A stretch of 56,007 nt of DNA, taken from assembly GCF_001617365.1 (NCBI RefSeq), contig NZ_LVJR01000124.1, positions 1 to 56,007 on the forward strand. The letters are read 5' to 3'. Numbering within the stretch: position 1 is the first letter of the stretch; each line of letters opens with the position of its first letter. This document shows positions 27,787 to 39,496 of the stretch, in pieces. The stretch is from Rhodanobacter sp. FW104-R8 (GTDB taxonomy: Bacteria > Pseudomonadota > Gammaproteobacteria > Xanthomonadales > Rhodanobacteraceae). Both the position numbers and the translations under genes were made by a program. The notes beneath the pieces are model-generated. The model had not been told where the DNA came from. It made no database searches and saw nothing but the letters and a program-made list of their open reading frames with translations.

Positions 27787-28881
27787 ATGTCAAAACACAA
27801 TCCGAACAACGAACGCATCAAGCGCCAATACTTCACCTATCTCAAGGATGCCTATGGCTACAGTGAGGCCACGGTGGATGCCGTCGCCAAGGCACTGGAT
27901 CGCTTCGAAGAAGACACCAAACGCAAGGACTTCAAGGCCTATCACTACGAGCAGGCCATTGCCTTCAAGCGGCATCTGGTGGAGCAGCGCAACCAGGAAA
28001 CCGGCAAACCTCTGAGCAATGCCACCACCTACGCCACGCTGGCGCATCTGAAACGGTTCTTTCACTGGCTGGCCGGGCAGCCCGGCTACAAGTCGCGTCT
28101 GAAGTTCAGCGACGCCGACTATTTTGGCTTGTCGAACAAGGACACTCGGGTGGCCACGGCGCACCGGGAGTCACACTCGCCCACGCTGGAACAGGTCAAA
28201 CACGTCATCAGCATCATGCCCATCACTACGGACGTGGAGCGCCGCGATCGCGCGCTGATCGCGTTCACCCTGCTCACGGGAGCCCGCGACAGCGCCATTG
28301 CCTCGATGTGACTGCGGCACGTCGACCTGATCGAGCAAAGCGTGTTCCAGGATGCGCGTGTGGTAAAAACCAAGAACAGCAAAACCTTCACCACGCACTT
28401 TTTCCCGGTAGGCGAGGAGATCAAGGCCATCGTGGTGGATTGGATCACCTGGCTGCGGGCGGAGAAACTCCTGGGCTTAGACGATCCGCTGTTTCCAGCA
28501 ACGGAATGTCGGCCGGATGTCTGCCAGCAATTCAAGGCGATGGGTCTGTCTCGCATCGGCTGGCAAAGCGCGGGGCCGATCCGAAGGATTTTCCGCGAAG
28601 CCTTCACCCGTGCAGGTCTGCCGTACTTCAACCCGCACAGCCTGCGCAAGACGCTGGCTCGCTTCGGGCAGCAAGTGTGCAAATCCCCCGAGCAGTACAA
28701 GGTGTGGAGCCAAAGTTTGGGGCATGACGACGTGCTGACCACGTTTACCAGCTATGGGTCGGTATCCATCGAACGTCAGGGCGAGATCATGCGAGCACTG
28801 GCGGCACCGAAAGCCGAAGCAACTTCCAGGCAACAGGTGATCGAGGAGTTTCAGCAGATGCTGGGAAGACTGGGAACTTGA
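27787..28881 (+). pseudogene. Second tyrosine recombinase, interrupted by an in-frame TGA
   Basis: From ATG 27787 the frame encodes a core-binding domain (residues 1-120: FTYLKDAYGYSEATVDAVAKALDRFEED...LSNATTYATLAHLKRFFHWLAGQPGYK) and the first catalytic arginine (TGARDSAIASM), then a TGA at 28309-28311 (codon 175). The same frame continues without further damage through LRHVDLI, HSLRKTLARFG (H-x-x-R) and LGHDDVLTTFTSYGSVS to the stop at 28881, about 364 codons in all. One CGA-to-TGA change would explain it. With no second lesion it is either a very recent pseudogene, a read-through gene, or a base-call error. Confidence 0.85.
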
Positions 28882-29216
28882 AGCAGCAGTGGCTGCGAGA
28901 GAAGAGAACCCGGTGGCAATCTGCCCTAAGCTGCCTGGACGGTGGATTTCAGCGAGGAACGCCCCGCAGCTCAATGGGTTGACGCGACAGTCGACGCCGG
29001 TGGCGTCGACCCGACTTCAATCCGCTCTGCGGGGCGCGCATTGAAGTTAGCGCGGGCGGTGCACAATCTCAATGTCATGTAGCCCTGACCGTTGCGGCCT
29101 CCTATCATCAGGAGCCCGCCGGAGCCGGCGGAGGGGTCGATGACTGTCCAGGGGCGTGGCTTGCGCTGATGGTGTTGCATCGACCGCCGCAACCCACCGC
29201 ACGGAATTCGCATCGC
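28882..29216 (+). other. Non-coding gap with nested inverted repeats before hsdM
   Basis: Three exact inverted repeats share one block: outer CGCCCCGCAG (28960-28969) with 29027-29036, inner GTCGACGCC (28990-28998) with 29002-29010 around GGT, and ACTTCAAT (29014-29021) with ATTGAAGT (29040-29047). The second and third pairings compete with the outer one in part. A further CCGCCG/CGGCGG hairpin lies at about 29115-29132, before hsdM. No ORF here looks real. It could be a recombination site of the second recombinase, the R-M operon control region or a structured RNA. Confidence 0.6.
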
Positions 29217-31659
<2,443 letters not shown>

Positions 31660-31667
<8 letters not shown>

Positions 31668-32964
31668 GACGAGTGCCGAAGCACCTCAAGGCTGGACCGC
31701 CAAGGCCCTTGCAGACGTGGCCAATCAGATAACGAGTGGAGGAACGCCAACGTCTGGAAGTCCTCGTTATTACGTGAGAAACGGTGGCCTCCCGTATGCG
31801 AAGACGGAAGACTTGACACGTGCGCCCTCGAAGTACATCTCGCACTGCGAGCTTGCGATTTCCGACGCGGCTCTGAAGGAAACGGCTGCAAAGCGGTACC
31901 CGACGGGAACAGTCCTTGTTTCCATGTACGGAACGATCGGCCTCACAAAGGTTACCGCCTGCGAAATGGCAGCCAATCAGGCCCTGTGCGCTTTACTGCC
32001 TCCGTTCGCCTGTGATGCGGGCTACCTGTATCACCACCTCAATCACGTCCGTGACGATTGGCAGAAGTTCTCTGGCCAGACGACACAGGCGAACATAAAT
32101 GGCGCCATCGTTCGAACACACAGACTTCCGCTGCCGCCGAAGCCCGAGCAAACGAGAATCGCGCGGGTGCTCGACACACTCGACACCACCATCCGCCAGA
32201 CCGAGGCGATCATCGCCAAGCTCAAGCAGGTTAAGCAGGGGCTGCTGCACGACCTGCTGACCCGCGGCATCGACGCCAACGGCGAACTGCGCCCCCCGCA
32301 TAGCGAAGCACCGCATCTCTACAAGCCATCGCCGCTGGGGTGGATTCCGAAGGCGTGGGATGTCGACTTGCTCGACAGTGTGGCAATTCGCGGAAGTGGG
32401 CACACACCAAGCAAGAGTGTTCGCTCGTACTGGGATGGCGGAGTGAAGTGGGTGTCGCTAGCTGACTCGCACCGCCTTGACCAGATCTACATTGATGAAA
32501 CGGACAAGCAGATCAGCGATCTTGGCGTGGCGAATTCGTCTGCAGTGAAGCATCCGGCCGGCACGGTGATCCTGTCGCGCGACGCGGGCATAGGCAAAAG
32601 CGCTGTGTTGGCGTCTGAGATGGCAGTTAGCCAGCACTTCATGGCGTGGCGTTGCGGCGAGCGATTGAACAACCTGTTCCTGTACTTCAGCCTTCAGCGA
32701 CTGAAGCCCCAGTTTGAAGCAATCGCCATAGGCAGCACGATCAAGACGATTGGACTGCCGTTTTTCAAGAGATTTGAGATTGCCCTGCCGCCACGTGCTG
32801 AGCAGGATCGAGCCGTCGAAGTTTTGATGGTGGTTGAGCAGAGCCTGGCTCGTGAAGAAAGGTATCTGGCTAAGCTTGGCGAGCAGAAATCCGGCCTCAT
32901 GGATGACCTTCTCACCGGCCGCGTCCGCGTCACCCCGCTGCTGGAGGCTGTCACCACGCCATGA
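31660..32964 (+). CDS. hsdS: Type I restriction-modification system, specificity subunit
   Basis: 434 residues with two target-recognition domains, each followed by a conserved helical spacer: first half to [49 protein letters not shown], second half to [48 protein letters not shown]. The pair of half-sites sets a bipartite DNA target that cannot be predicted here. Base composition in the first recognition domain is visibly less GC-rich than in the flanking hsdM, the mark of swapped specificity domains. Starts inside hsdM and ends inside the next gene. Confidence 0.94.
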
Positions 32965-34631
32965 CCGCGCCCGTCCTGCCCCCGCGCGAAACGCTGACGG
33001 TCGAGTTCAAGAGCGACCGCGCGAAGCTGTCCGATCGTGAGCTGGTCGAGGCGGTAGTGTGTCTGGCCAACGCCGAGGGCGGCGAGCTGTGGCTGGGCGT
33101 CGAGGACGACGGTACGCCGACCGGCCTGCATGCCGAGCATCGCCTGCTGACCGGTCTGGCCGGCCTGATTGCCGCGCGCACCTCGCCCTCGCTGGCAGTG
33201 AGCGTGACGCCGGTCGAGATCGGCGGCGTGGCGCTGGCGCATCTCGCCGTGCCCAAGGCGATGGGCGAGGTGGCGACGAACGCCGGCGTTTACCTGCGCC
33301 GCCGCCTCAAGCACGACGGCCGCCCGGAATGCGTGCCGATGCTGCCGCACGACCGCGCCAGCCACGCGACGCGCTTCGGCCTGGTGGACGCCTCCGCGCA
33401 GCCGGTGGCCGGCGCGCGGCTGGAGGACTTCGATCCGCTGGAACGCGAGCGACTGCGCCAGAGCGTGCAGCAGTACGGCGGCGACCGCGTGTTGCTGGAG
33501 CTGGACGACGAGGCGCTGGACGGTGCGCTGGGTTGCACCGTGCGCCAGGGCGACGGCAGCCGCGTGCCTACGCTCACCGGCCTGTTGTTGCTGGGCCGCG
33601 AGGGCGCCTTGCGCGAACACGTCGCCACCCACGAGTTCGCGTTCCAGGTACTGGCGCGCGAGGCGGTGGGTTTCAACGAGTTCCGTCGTTTCCCGCTGTT
33701 GAAGGCGCTGGAGTGGCTGGAGACGAACTTCCGCCCGTACAACCCGGAGCGCGAGCTGCTGGTGGGGCTGTTCCGCGTGCCGGTGCCGAAGGTGGACATG
33801 GGCGCGTTCCGCGAGGCGGTGGCGAACGCGCTGATCCACCGCGACTACCACCGGCTGGGCGCCGTGCATGTGCGCCTGGCCGACAACGACCTGACCATCA
33901 GCAACCCCGGCGGCCTGGTGGAAGGCGTGACCTTGGCCAACCTTCTTACCACCGAACCGCGCCCGCGCAACCGCACGTTGGCCGATGCGATGAAACGCAT
34001 CGGCGTGGTGGAGCGCTCCGGCCGCGGCGTGGACACGATCTACCGCGGCATGCTGCGCTTCGGCCGCCCGGAGCCGGACTACAGCGCGACCGACCGCAAC
34101 AACGTGGTGCTGCGGCTGGCCACAGTGGATGCCGATGCGGCGTTCCTGCGCCTGATCGTGGAGGAGGAGGGTCGCCGCGGCAGCGCGTTGCCGATCGACA
34201 GCCTGATTGCGTTGGCCGCCTTGCGCGAAGCGAAGCGCCTCTCTCCCGAGGATCTGGCGGCCCATATCCAGCGCGACGTGTTGCACGCCAAGCGCACGCT
34301 GGAGGTTCTGCTGGAGGCCGGGCTGGTGGAGGCCCACGGGAATACGCCGCGCACGCGCAGCTACACGCTCTCGGTTCGGCTGTACGACGCGGTCGGCGAC
34401 AAGGTGGCATTCACCCGGCAGGCCGGCTTCACCGCCATCCAGCACGAACACATGGTGCTGAATTACGTGAAGCAGCACGGACAGATTCGTCGTGCCGAGG
34501 TGATCGAGCTGTGCCGGCTGACCGAGGAGCAGGCGAAGCAGCTGCTCAAGAAAATGAAGCAGGACGAGAGCCTGGTGCAGCACAAGACTCGGCGCGCGGC
34601 CTTTTACACCCTGGGCCCCAGGGCGAGTTGA
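32961..34631 (+). CDS. AlbA_2 (Schlafen-like)/HATPase domain protein in the R-M operon
   Basis: 556 residues. The N-terminal AlbA_2/Schlafen-AAA-type domain shows ETLTVEFKSDRA..ANAEGGELWLGVEDDG (about 9-50); a C-terminal HATPase_c_4-type domain includes FREAVANALIHRDYHRLGAVHVRLADNDLTISNPGGL (N-box and following strands) and is followed by winged helices (LNYVKQHGQIRRAEVIELCRLTEEQAKQLLKKMKQ). It overlaps hsdS by 4 bases. Proteins of this type often sit beside type I R-M genes; whether it regulates the operon or adds a defence activity is unknown. Confidence 0.85.
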   Translation: MTAPVLPPRETLTVEFKSDRAKLSDRELVEAVVCLANAEGGELWLGVEDDGTPTGLHAEHRLLTGLAGLIAARTSPSLAVSVTPVEIGGVALAHLAVPKAMGEVATNAGVYLRRRLKHDGRPECVPMLPHDRASHATRFGLVDASAQPVAGARLEDFDPLERERLRQSVQQYGGDRVLLELDDEALDGALGCTVRQGDGSRVPTLTGLLLLGREGALREHVATHEFAFQVLAREAVGFNEFRRFPLLKALEWLETNFRPYNPERELLVGLFRVPVPKVDMGAFREAVANALIHRDYHRLGAVHVRLADNDLTISNPGGLVEGVTLANLLTTEPRPRNRTLADAMKRIGVVERSGRGVDTIYRGMLRFGRPEPDYSATDRNNVVLRLATVDADAAFLRLIVEEEGRRGSALPIDSLIALAALREAKRLSPEDLAAHIQRDVLHAKRTLEVLLEAGLVEAHGNTPRTRSYTLSVRLYDAVGDKVAFTRQAGFTAIQHEHMVLNYVKQHGQIRRAEVIELCRLTEEQAKQLLKKMKQDESLVQHKTRRAAFYTLGPRAS

Positions 34632-34687
34632 TCAGGTAGTCGCATCAGGGTGTGAGATATGGGACGCTTTGGGGTGGAAACGCCAAA

Positions 34688-34704
34688 GTTAGGCTAGGCC
34701 TAAC
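34688..34704. promoter_or_regulatory. Perfect 7-3-7 palindrome upstream of hsdR
   Basis: GTTAGGC (34688-34694) and GCCTAAC (34698-34704) are exact complements around TAG, 28 bases before the hsdR ATG and inside the only real gap of the operon. It is a candidate operator giving hsdR separate control from the methylase, a common need in R-M systems. Confidence 0.5.
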
Positions 34705-34732
34705 AGTGACTTGCGGTGCTTTGGGGGACGTT

Positions 34733-37700
34733 ATGGGCTTGGAATGGGATGCCGTTGAACGCCCCTTCGTGGAGCAGCTGGTGGGCTTGGGCTGGCGCTT
34801 CGTCGAGGGCGACATCGACGAACCGCCGCGCACCGGCCGCGACAGCTTCAAGGACGTGCTGCAGGAAGCCACGCTGCGCGCCCAGCTGCGCGCGCTGAAC
34901 GTGCGCGATGACCAGCCGTGGCTGGATGACGAGCGCATCTCGCAGGCGGTGGCCGCCCTGACCCGTATTGCCGCGCCGCGGCTGATGGAGGCGAACCAGA
35001 TCGCCACCGAGCTGCTGCTCAAGGGCATCACGGTCGAGGGGCTACCCGACTGGAATGGCGGTCGCGGGCAGACCATCCAGTACATCGACTGGGAGCAGCC
35101 CGAACGCAACCTGTTCACCGTGGTCAACCAGTACCGCGTGGACTGCCCGCCGGGGTTCGACCGCGGCAAGCAGTTCATCGTGCCCGATCTGGTGCTGCTG
35201 GTGAACGGCATCCCGCTGGTGGTGGTGGAGTGCAAGAGTCCGCTGGTGCCCGAGCCCATGCCCGAGGCCGTGGATCAGCTGCGTCGCTACAGCAACCAGC
35301 GCTGCGCCGCCGGCGAGGTGGCCGACAACGAGGGCAACGAGGCGCTGTTCCACACCAACCAGCTGCTGGTCGCCAGCAGCTTCGACGAGGCACGGCTGGG
35401 CAGCATCGGCGCGGAGCTGGATCACTACGCGGCATGGAAGACGGTGGTGCCCGCGACCGAGGCCGAGGTCGCAGCACAGCTGGGCAAACCCAAGCTGGCC
35501 GAGCAGGAGCGACTGATCGCCGGCGTGCTGGCACCGGTCAACCTGCTTGACGTGGTGCGCCACTACACCCTGTTCATGCCGGCCGAGGGGCGCACCATCA
35601 AGGTGGTGCCGCGCTACCAGCAGTACCGCGCGGTAACGCTGGCGCTGCAGCGGCTGCGCAGCGGCAAGACGCGCGCGGAGGACGGCGAGCACGACCGCCG
35701 CGGCGGCCTGATCTGGCACACCCAGGGCTCGGGCAAGAGCCTCACGATGGTGTTCCTGGTGCGCAAGCTGCGCACCGACCCGGCGCTACGCCGCTTCAAG
35801 GTGGTGGTGGTCACCGACCGCAAGGATCTGGAGGATCAGCTGGCGGCCACGGCGACGTTGACCGGCCAGTCGGTGGAGCGCGCCACCTCGGTGGCATCCT
35901 GGCGCGCGCTGGTCAGCCGCAAGGGGCCGGATCTGCTGTTTGCGATGCTGCAGAAGCAGCGCGGCGACGCGCTGGGCGAGGCGCCGCTGACCACGGACGA
36001 CTTGCCCAAGTATCCGAAGGTGCGCGATGTCGCGCCGGAGGTGCTCAACGACGACGCCACGATCCTGGTGCTGGTGGACGAGGCGCACCGCGTTCACGGC
36101 AACGACCTACACGCGTGGCTGATGGCCGGCATCCCCAACGCTGCCAAGATCGGCTTCACCGGCACGCCGATCCTGATGGGCGAGAAGAAGCGCACCCACG
36201 CGATCTTCGGCGAGTTCATCGACAAGTACACCATCCGCGAAGCCGAGGCGGACAAGGCCATTATCCCGGTGTTGTACGAGGGCCGCACCGCCAGTGGCGC
36301 GGTGAAGGAGGGCGCCAACCTCGACGAGCTGTTCGAGGACCTGTTCGGCGACCGCTCGCCGGAGGAGCTGGAGGCGATCCGGCAGAAGTACGCCACCAAG
36401 GGCCACATCTTCGAGGCGCCGGCGCTGATCGCCGACAAGGCGCGCGACATGCTGCGCCACTACGTGACCCACATCCTGCCCAATGGCCTGAAGGCGCAGC
36501 TGGTGGCCTACAGCCGACTGGCGGTGGTGCGCTACTTCGATGCGCTGCAGCTGGCGCGCGACGAGCTGCTGGCCGAGGCGGAAGCCCTGGGCGAGGCCGA
36601 CAAGGCGATGGACGAGGAGGCGCTGTGCCGCTGCCCGCCCAAGCTGCAGGCGCGGGTGCAGGCCTGGCGCAACCGCGCCACGCTGCGTGCGCTGGAGTTC
36701 GCGCCGATCATCTCCGGCGACAACAACGACGACCCGGCATGGAAGGCCTGGACGGACAGCGCCGCGCAGAAGGCGCGCATCGCGCGCTTCAAGAAGCCGC
36801 TGTTCCACAAGGATGCTGCCAAGGCCGATCCGCTGGCGGTGCTGATCGTCAAGTCCATGCTGCTGACCGGCTTCGATGCGCCGATCGAGGGCGTGATGTA
36901 CCTGGACCGCCCGATCAAGGAGGCCGAGCTGCTGCAGACCGTCGCGCGGGTGAACCGCACCGGCCACGGCAAGGAGTTCGGCATCGTGGTGGACTATTTC
37001 GGGCTGGCGCATCACCTCAAGCAGGCGCTGGCGGTGTATGCGGCCGAGGATGTTGACGGTGCGCTGCAGAGCATGAAGGACGAGCTTCCGGTGCTGCGCG
37101 ACCGCCACCTGCGCGTGGTGGACCTGTTCCGCCGGCGCGGCATCGACAGCATCGCCGACCACGAGGCCTGCGTGCAGGCGCTGGCGGATGAGCGCCTGCG
37201 CGGCGAGTTCACGGTGAAGCTGAAGCAACTGCTGGAGTCGATGGACCTGGTGCTGCCGCGGCCTGAGGCGCTGCCGTACACCCGCGACGTGAAGCAACTG
37301 GCGCGCATCCACGCGCTGGCACGTCGCCGCTTCCAAGACACCCTGGTGCTGGGCAAGGACGTGGGGGCCAAGGTGCGTCGCTTGATCGACGAGCACGTGA
37401 TCTCGCTGGGGATCGACCCGAAGATCCCGCCGATCGCGCTGACCGATGCGGACTTCGACCGGCAAGCGGGACGCGAGCCCAACCAGCGCGCCAAGGCCTC
37501 GCACATGGAGCACGCGATCCGCGCACACATCCGTGAGCACGCCGATGAGGACCCGGTGCTCTACCGCAAGCTCAGCGAACGGCTGAAGGCGCTGTTGGAG
37601 CAGCTGGACGGGCAATGGGACGAGCTGGTGACCGCGCTGCAGGGCGAGATCGACAAGCTGCGCAGCGGCCAGGCGCCGGTGGACGGCGAGCTGCCAGAGT

Positions 37701-38005
37701 TGCCCGCGCACTACGGGCCGTTCCTGCGGCTCGTGGTGGATGCCGTCACCGGCTCCGCGCCGTCGGCACCGCGCGAGCGGCAGATGCTGGTGGATCTCAC
37801 CGTGGAGCTGGTCGACACCATCCGTGCCGAGCGGACGCCCCACTTCTGGCGCCCCAGCAACCGGCCCGCGCAGGACGCCCTGGGCAGCCGGCTGTTTGAG
37901 CTGCTGATGCGCGCCAAGGTGTTGCCGATGGCGCAGATCGAAGCGCTGACCGACAAGCTGCTGGAGCTCGCGCGGGCGAACCACGAGCGGCTGGGACAGG
38001 CATGA
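34733..38005 (+). CDS. hsdR: Type I restriction-modification system, restriction subunit
   Basis: 1090 residues. The N-terminal PD-(D/E)xK nuclease has D152 in PDLVLLVNG and E166-x-K168 in VVECKSP. The translocase motor follows with Walker A HTQGSGKS (K335), DEAH box VDEAHR (449-452), FTGTPI, and LITGFDAP-like MLLTGFDAPIEGVMYLDRPIKEAELLQTVARVNR. The C terminus is the helical EcoR124-type region that binds the methylase. The ATG at 34733 with GGGGGA upstream is used; a GTG 81 bases earlier would translate the palindrome region. It overlaps the next gene by 4 bases. Confidence 0.96.
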   Translation: MGLEWDAVERPFVEQLVGLGWRFVEGDIDEPPRTGRDSFKDVLQEATLRAQLRALNVRDDQPWLDDERISQAVAALTRIAAPRLMEANQIATELLLKGITVEGLPDWNGGRGQTIQYIDWEQPERNLFTVVNQYRVDCPPGFDRGKQFIVPDLVLLVNGIPLVVVECKSPLVPEPMPEAVDQLRRYSNQRCAAGEVADNEGNEALFHTNQLLVASSFDEARLGSIGAELDHYAAWKTVVPATEAEVAAQLGKPKLAEQERLIAGVLAPVNLLDVVRHYTLFMPAEGRTIKVVPRYQQYRAVTLALQRLRSGKTRAEDGEHDRRGGLIWHTQGSGKSLTMVFLVRKLRTDPALRRFKVVVVTDRKDLEDQLAATATLTGQSVERATSVASWRALVSRKGPDLLFAMLQKQRGDALGEAPLTTDDLPKYPKVRDVAPEVLNDDATILVLVDEAHRVHGNDLHAWLMAGIPNAAKIGFTGTPILMGEKKRTHAIFGEFIDKYTIREAEADKAIIPVLYEGRTASGAVKEGANLDELFEDLFGDRSPEELEAIRQKYATKGHIFEAPALIADKARDMLRHYVTHILPNGLKAQLVAYSRLAVVRYFDALQLARDELLAEAEALGEADKAMDEEALCRCPPKLQARVQAWRNRATLRALEFAPIISGDNNDDPAWKAWTDSAAQKARIARFKKPLFHKDAAKADPLAVLIVKSMLLTGFDAPIEGVMYLDRPIKEAELLQTVARVNRTGHGKEFGIVVDYFGLAHHLKQALAVYAAEDVDGALQSMKDELPVLRDRHLRVVDLFRRRGIDSIADHEACVQALADERLRGEFTVKLKQLLESMDLVLPRPEALPYTRDVKQLARIHALARRRFQDTLVLGKDVGAKVRRLIDEHVISLGIDPKIPPIALTDADFDRQAGREPNQRAKASHMEHAIRAHIREHADEDPVLYRKLSERLKALLEQLDGQWDELVTALQGEIDKLRSGQAPVDGELPELPAHYGPFLRLVVDAVTGSAPSAPRERQMLVDLTVELVDTIRAERTPHFWRPSNRPAQDALGSRLFELLMRAKVLPMAQIEALTDKLLELARANHERLGQA

Positions 38006-38703
38006 TGCAACTGGTGGTCAAGGATCTGCGTTTCGAGCTGCGCCACAGCGCGCGGCGGCGCACGCTGCAGATCACCGTCGACCGCGGCGGCGTGCTGATC
38101 CTGTCGGCGCCGCCGGACGTGGGCGAGGCACGCCTGCGCGACTTCGTGCAGCGCAAGCGCATGTGGGTGTACCGCCAACTGGCGCGCCAGGCGGCAGTCA
38201 GTAAGCCGCTGCCGCGCAAGGTGTTCGTCGACGGCGAGGGGTTTCTGTATCTGGGGCGCAGCTACCGCCTGCGGCTGGTGCCGGACGAGGCCAGCGAAGC
38301 CGCGGTGAAGTTGCAGCTGGGCCGCCTCTTGATGCCACGCGCCCTGGCTCGCGATGGGCGCGCCCACCTGCTGCGCTGGTATGTGGCGCGCGCGCAGCCG
38401 TGGCTGCAACGACGCGTGCAGGACTACGCCGCCCGCATGGAGGTCGACCCCACCGGCGTGCGCGTGCAGGACCTGGGCTACCGCTGGGGCTCGTGCGGTA
38501 AGGGAGGCAGGCTGTATTTCCACTGGAAGACCATCCTGCTGCCTGCGCGCATCGCCGAGTACGTGGTCGTGCACGAGATGGCCCACCTACATGAGCCGCA
38601 CCACACACCGGAGTTCTGGCGCCGGGTGGAACGGGCCATGCCCGACTACGAGCTGCGCAAGACCTGGCTGGCCGAGCACGGCATGGATGTGGAAGGGCTT
38701 TGA
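38002..38703 (+). CDS. YgjP/SprT-like (M48-type) zinc metallopeptidase of the R-M operon
   Basis: 233 residues of the DUF45/YgjP family. The catalytic zinc motif is H191-E-M-A-H195 in VVVHEMAHLHEPHHTPEFW; the preceding GYRWGSCGKGGRLYFHWKTILLPA is the family signature, and the N-terminal LRHSARRRTLQITVDRGGVLILSAPP strand pattern is typical. Genes of this family often follow hsdR. Start overlaps the hsdR stop (ATGA), so expression is coupled. Its substrate and its role in restriction are not known to me. Confidence 0.88.
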   Translation: MMQLVVKDLRFELRHSARRRTLQITVDRGGVLILSAPPDVGEARLRDFVQRKRMWVYRQLARQAAVSKPLPRKVFVDGEGFLYLGRSYRLRLVPDEASEAAVKLQLGRLLMPRALARDGRAHLLRWYVARAQPWLQRRVQDYAARMEVDPTGVRVQDLGYRWGSCGKGGRLYFHWKTILLPARIAEYVVVHEMAHLHEPHHTPEFWRRVERAMPDYELRKTWLAEHGMDVEGL

Positions 38704-38827
38704 CGTTGAGCGCATATGAGGTCGGGCCTCGCGGCCACTCGACGCCGGCCCGTCCGGTGGATAGCACAGCTGGTCGAAGCCATCGGGTAGAATGAGCTTC
38801 GGACGCGGCGAGGCAGCAAGCTCTACC

Positions 38828-38854
38828 TGGGGGTATTTCTGGGGGTAGTTTTCG
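38828..38854 (+). repeat. Arm-like repeats near the island right end
   Basis: Two direct copies of CTGGGGGTA (38827 and 38839) followed by GTTTTCG, the same orientation and plan as the block at 24557-24578. Both blocks lie inside the candidate att sites. Confidence 0.45.
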
Positions 38855-38901
38855 ATTCGCCGCGATGAAACCTTAGTATCCACAAGGCTTGGCGGCATCT
38901 A

Positions 38902-38928
38902 TTCGGATGCACCCATACCACCATGACC
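38902..38928 (+). repeat. Candidate attR, degenerate copy of the tRNA-Met 3' end
   Basis: Aligned with 24409-24437 this shares TTCG, CACCCATA, CCACCA, TG and CC in order, with four mismatches and two single-base gaps. It lies between the last island gene and queD, where a right end is expected. A fresh insertion would give identical cores, so this is either an old, decayed site or a coincidence. Confidence 0.4.
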
Positions 38929-38981
38929 CGGGCGTGTGTCTTTCCGCCGGTCCCTCTCGTCACGACACGCGGGCGTCCGCC

Positions 38982-39344
38982 ATGCACATCTTCAAGGTAT
39001 TCCAGATCGAGGCAGCGCATCGGCTGCCGAACGTGCCGGCCGGGCACAAGTGCGCGCGGCTGCACGGGCATTCGTTCCGCATCGAGATCCATCTGGCGGG
39101 TGAGCCGGACCCGCGGCTGGGCTGGGTGATGGACTTTGCCGACGTGAAGGCGGCCTTCGCGCCGCTGTTCGACCAGCTCGACCACCACTACCTCAACGAG
39201 ATCGAAGGGCTGGAGAACCCGACCAGCGAGGTGCTGGCGCGCTGGATCTGGCAGCGATTGCAGCCGCGCCTTTCGGGGCTGGACAAGGTGGTGGTGCACG
39301 AAACCTGCACCTCTGGGGCGAGTTGTAGTCGTGACAGCTTTTGA
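38982..39344 (+). CDS. queD: 6-carboxy-tetrahydropterin synthase QueD
   Basis: 120 residues. It makes 6-carboxy-5,6,7,8-tetrahydropterin from dihydroneopterin triphosphate in queuosine (7-deazaguanine) synthesis. The zinc histidines are in EAAHRL and RLHGHSF, and the catalytic cysteine region [11 protein letters not shown], the aspartate motif [23 protein letters not shown] and the C-terminal glutamate in VHETCTSG are conserved. The usual last residues after CTSG (often CVYRG-like) are replaced by ASCSRDSF. It is the first core gene right of the island. Confidence 0.92.
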   Translation: MHIFKVFQIEAAHRLPNVPAGHKCARLHGHSFRIEIHLAGEPDPRLGWVMDFADVKAAFAPLFDQLDHHYLNEIEGLENPTSEVLARWIWQRLQPRLSGLDKVVVHETCTSGASCSRDSF

Positions 39345-39400
39345 CGCGTCGCAATGCTTCATGGAAGCGTCATAAATTGGCGTTTTCAAATGAATATTTG

Positions 39401-39423
39401 TTGACATTGCGAATGATCGTCAA
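39401..39423 (+). promoter_or_regulatory. Promoter/Fur-like element upstream of the phasin gene
   Basis: TTGACA (39401-39406) could be a -35 box with AAATAT about 18 bases later as a weak -10. The stretch TGCGAATGATCGTCAA (39408-39423) matches the bfd-upstream site in 15 of 16 positions, and TTGAC/GTCAA frame it as an inverted repeat. The surrounding 39370-39440 is clearly AT-rich. Confidence 0.45.
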
Positions 39424-39496
39424 GAAATATATTGCAATGCACAAAAGTCGCTGTTAGAGTGTCTGCCACTACCCCATCCTCCACGAGGACTACGCC

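Noticed and set aside
28309-28311. TGA in the second recombinase as a selenocysteine codon
   Set aside because: No SECIS-like hairpin is apparent right after it, and recombinases of this family have no selenocysteine; a nonsense mutation is simpler.
36107-37984. 625-codon minus-strand frame opposite hsdR
   Set aside because: Antisense shadow of a well-supported HsdR; low-complexity His/Gln/Leu composition and no motif.
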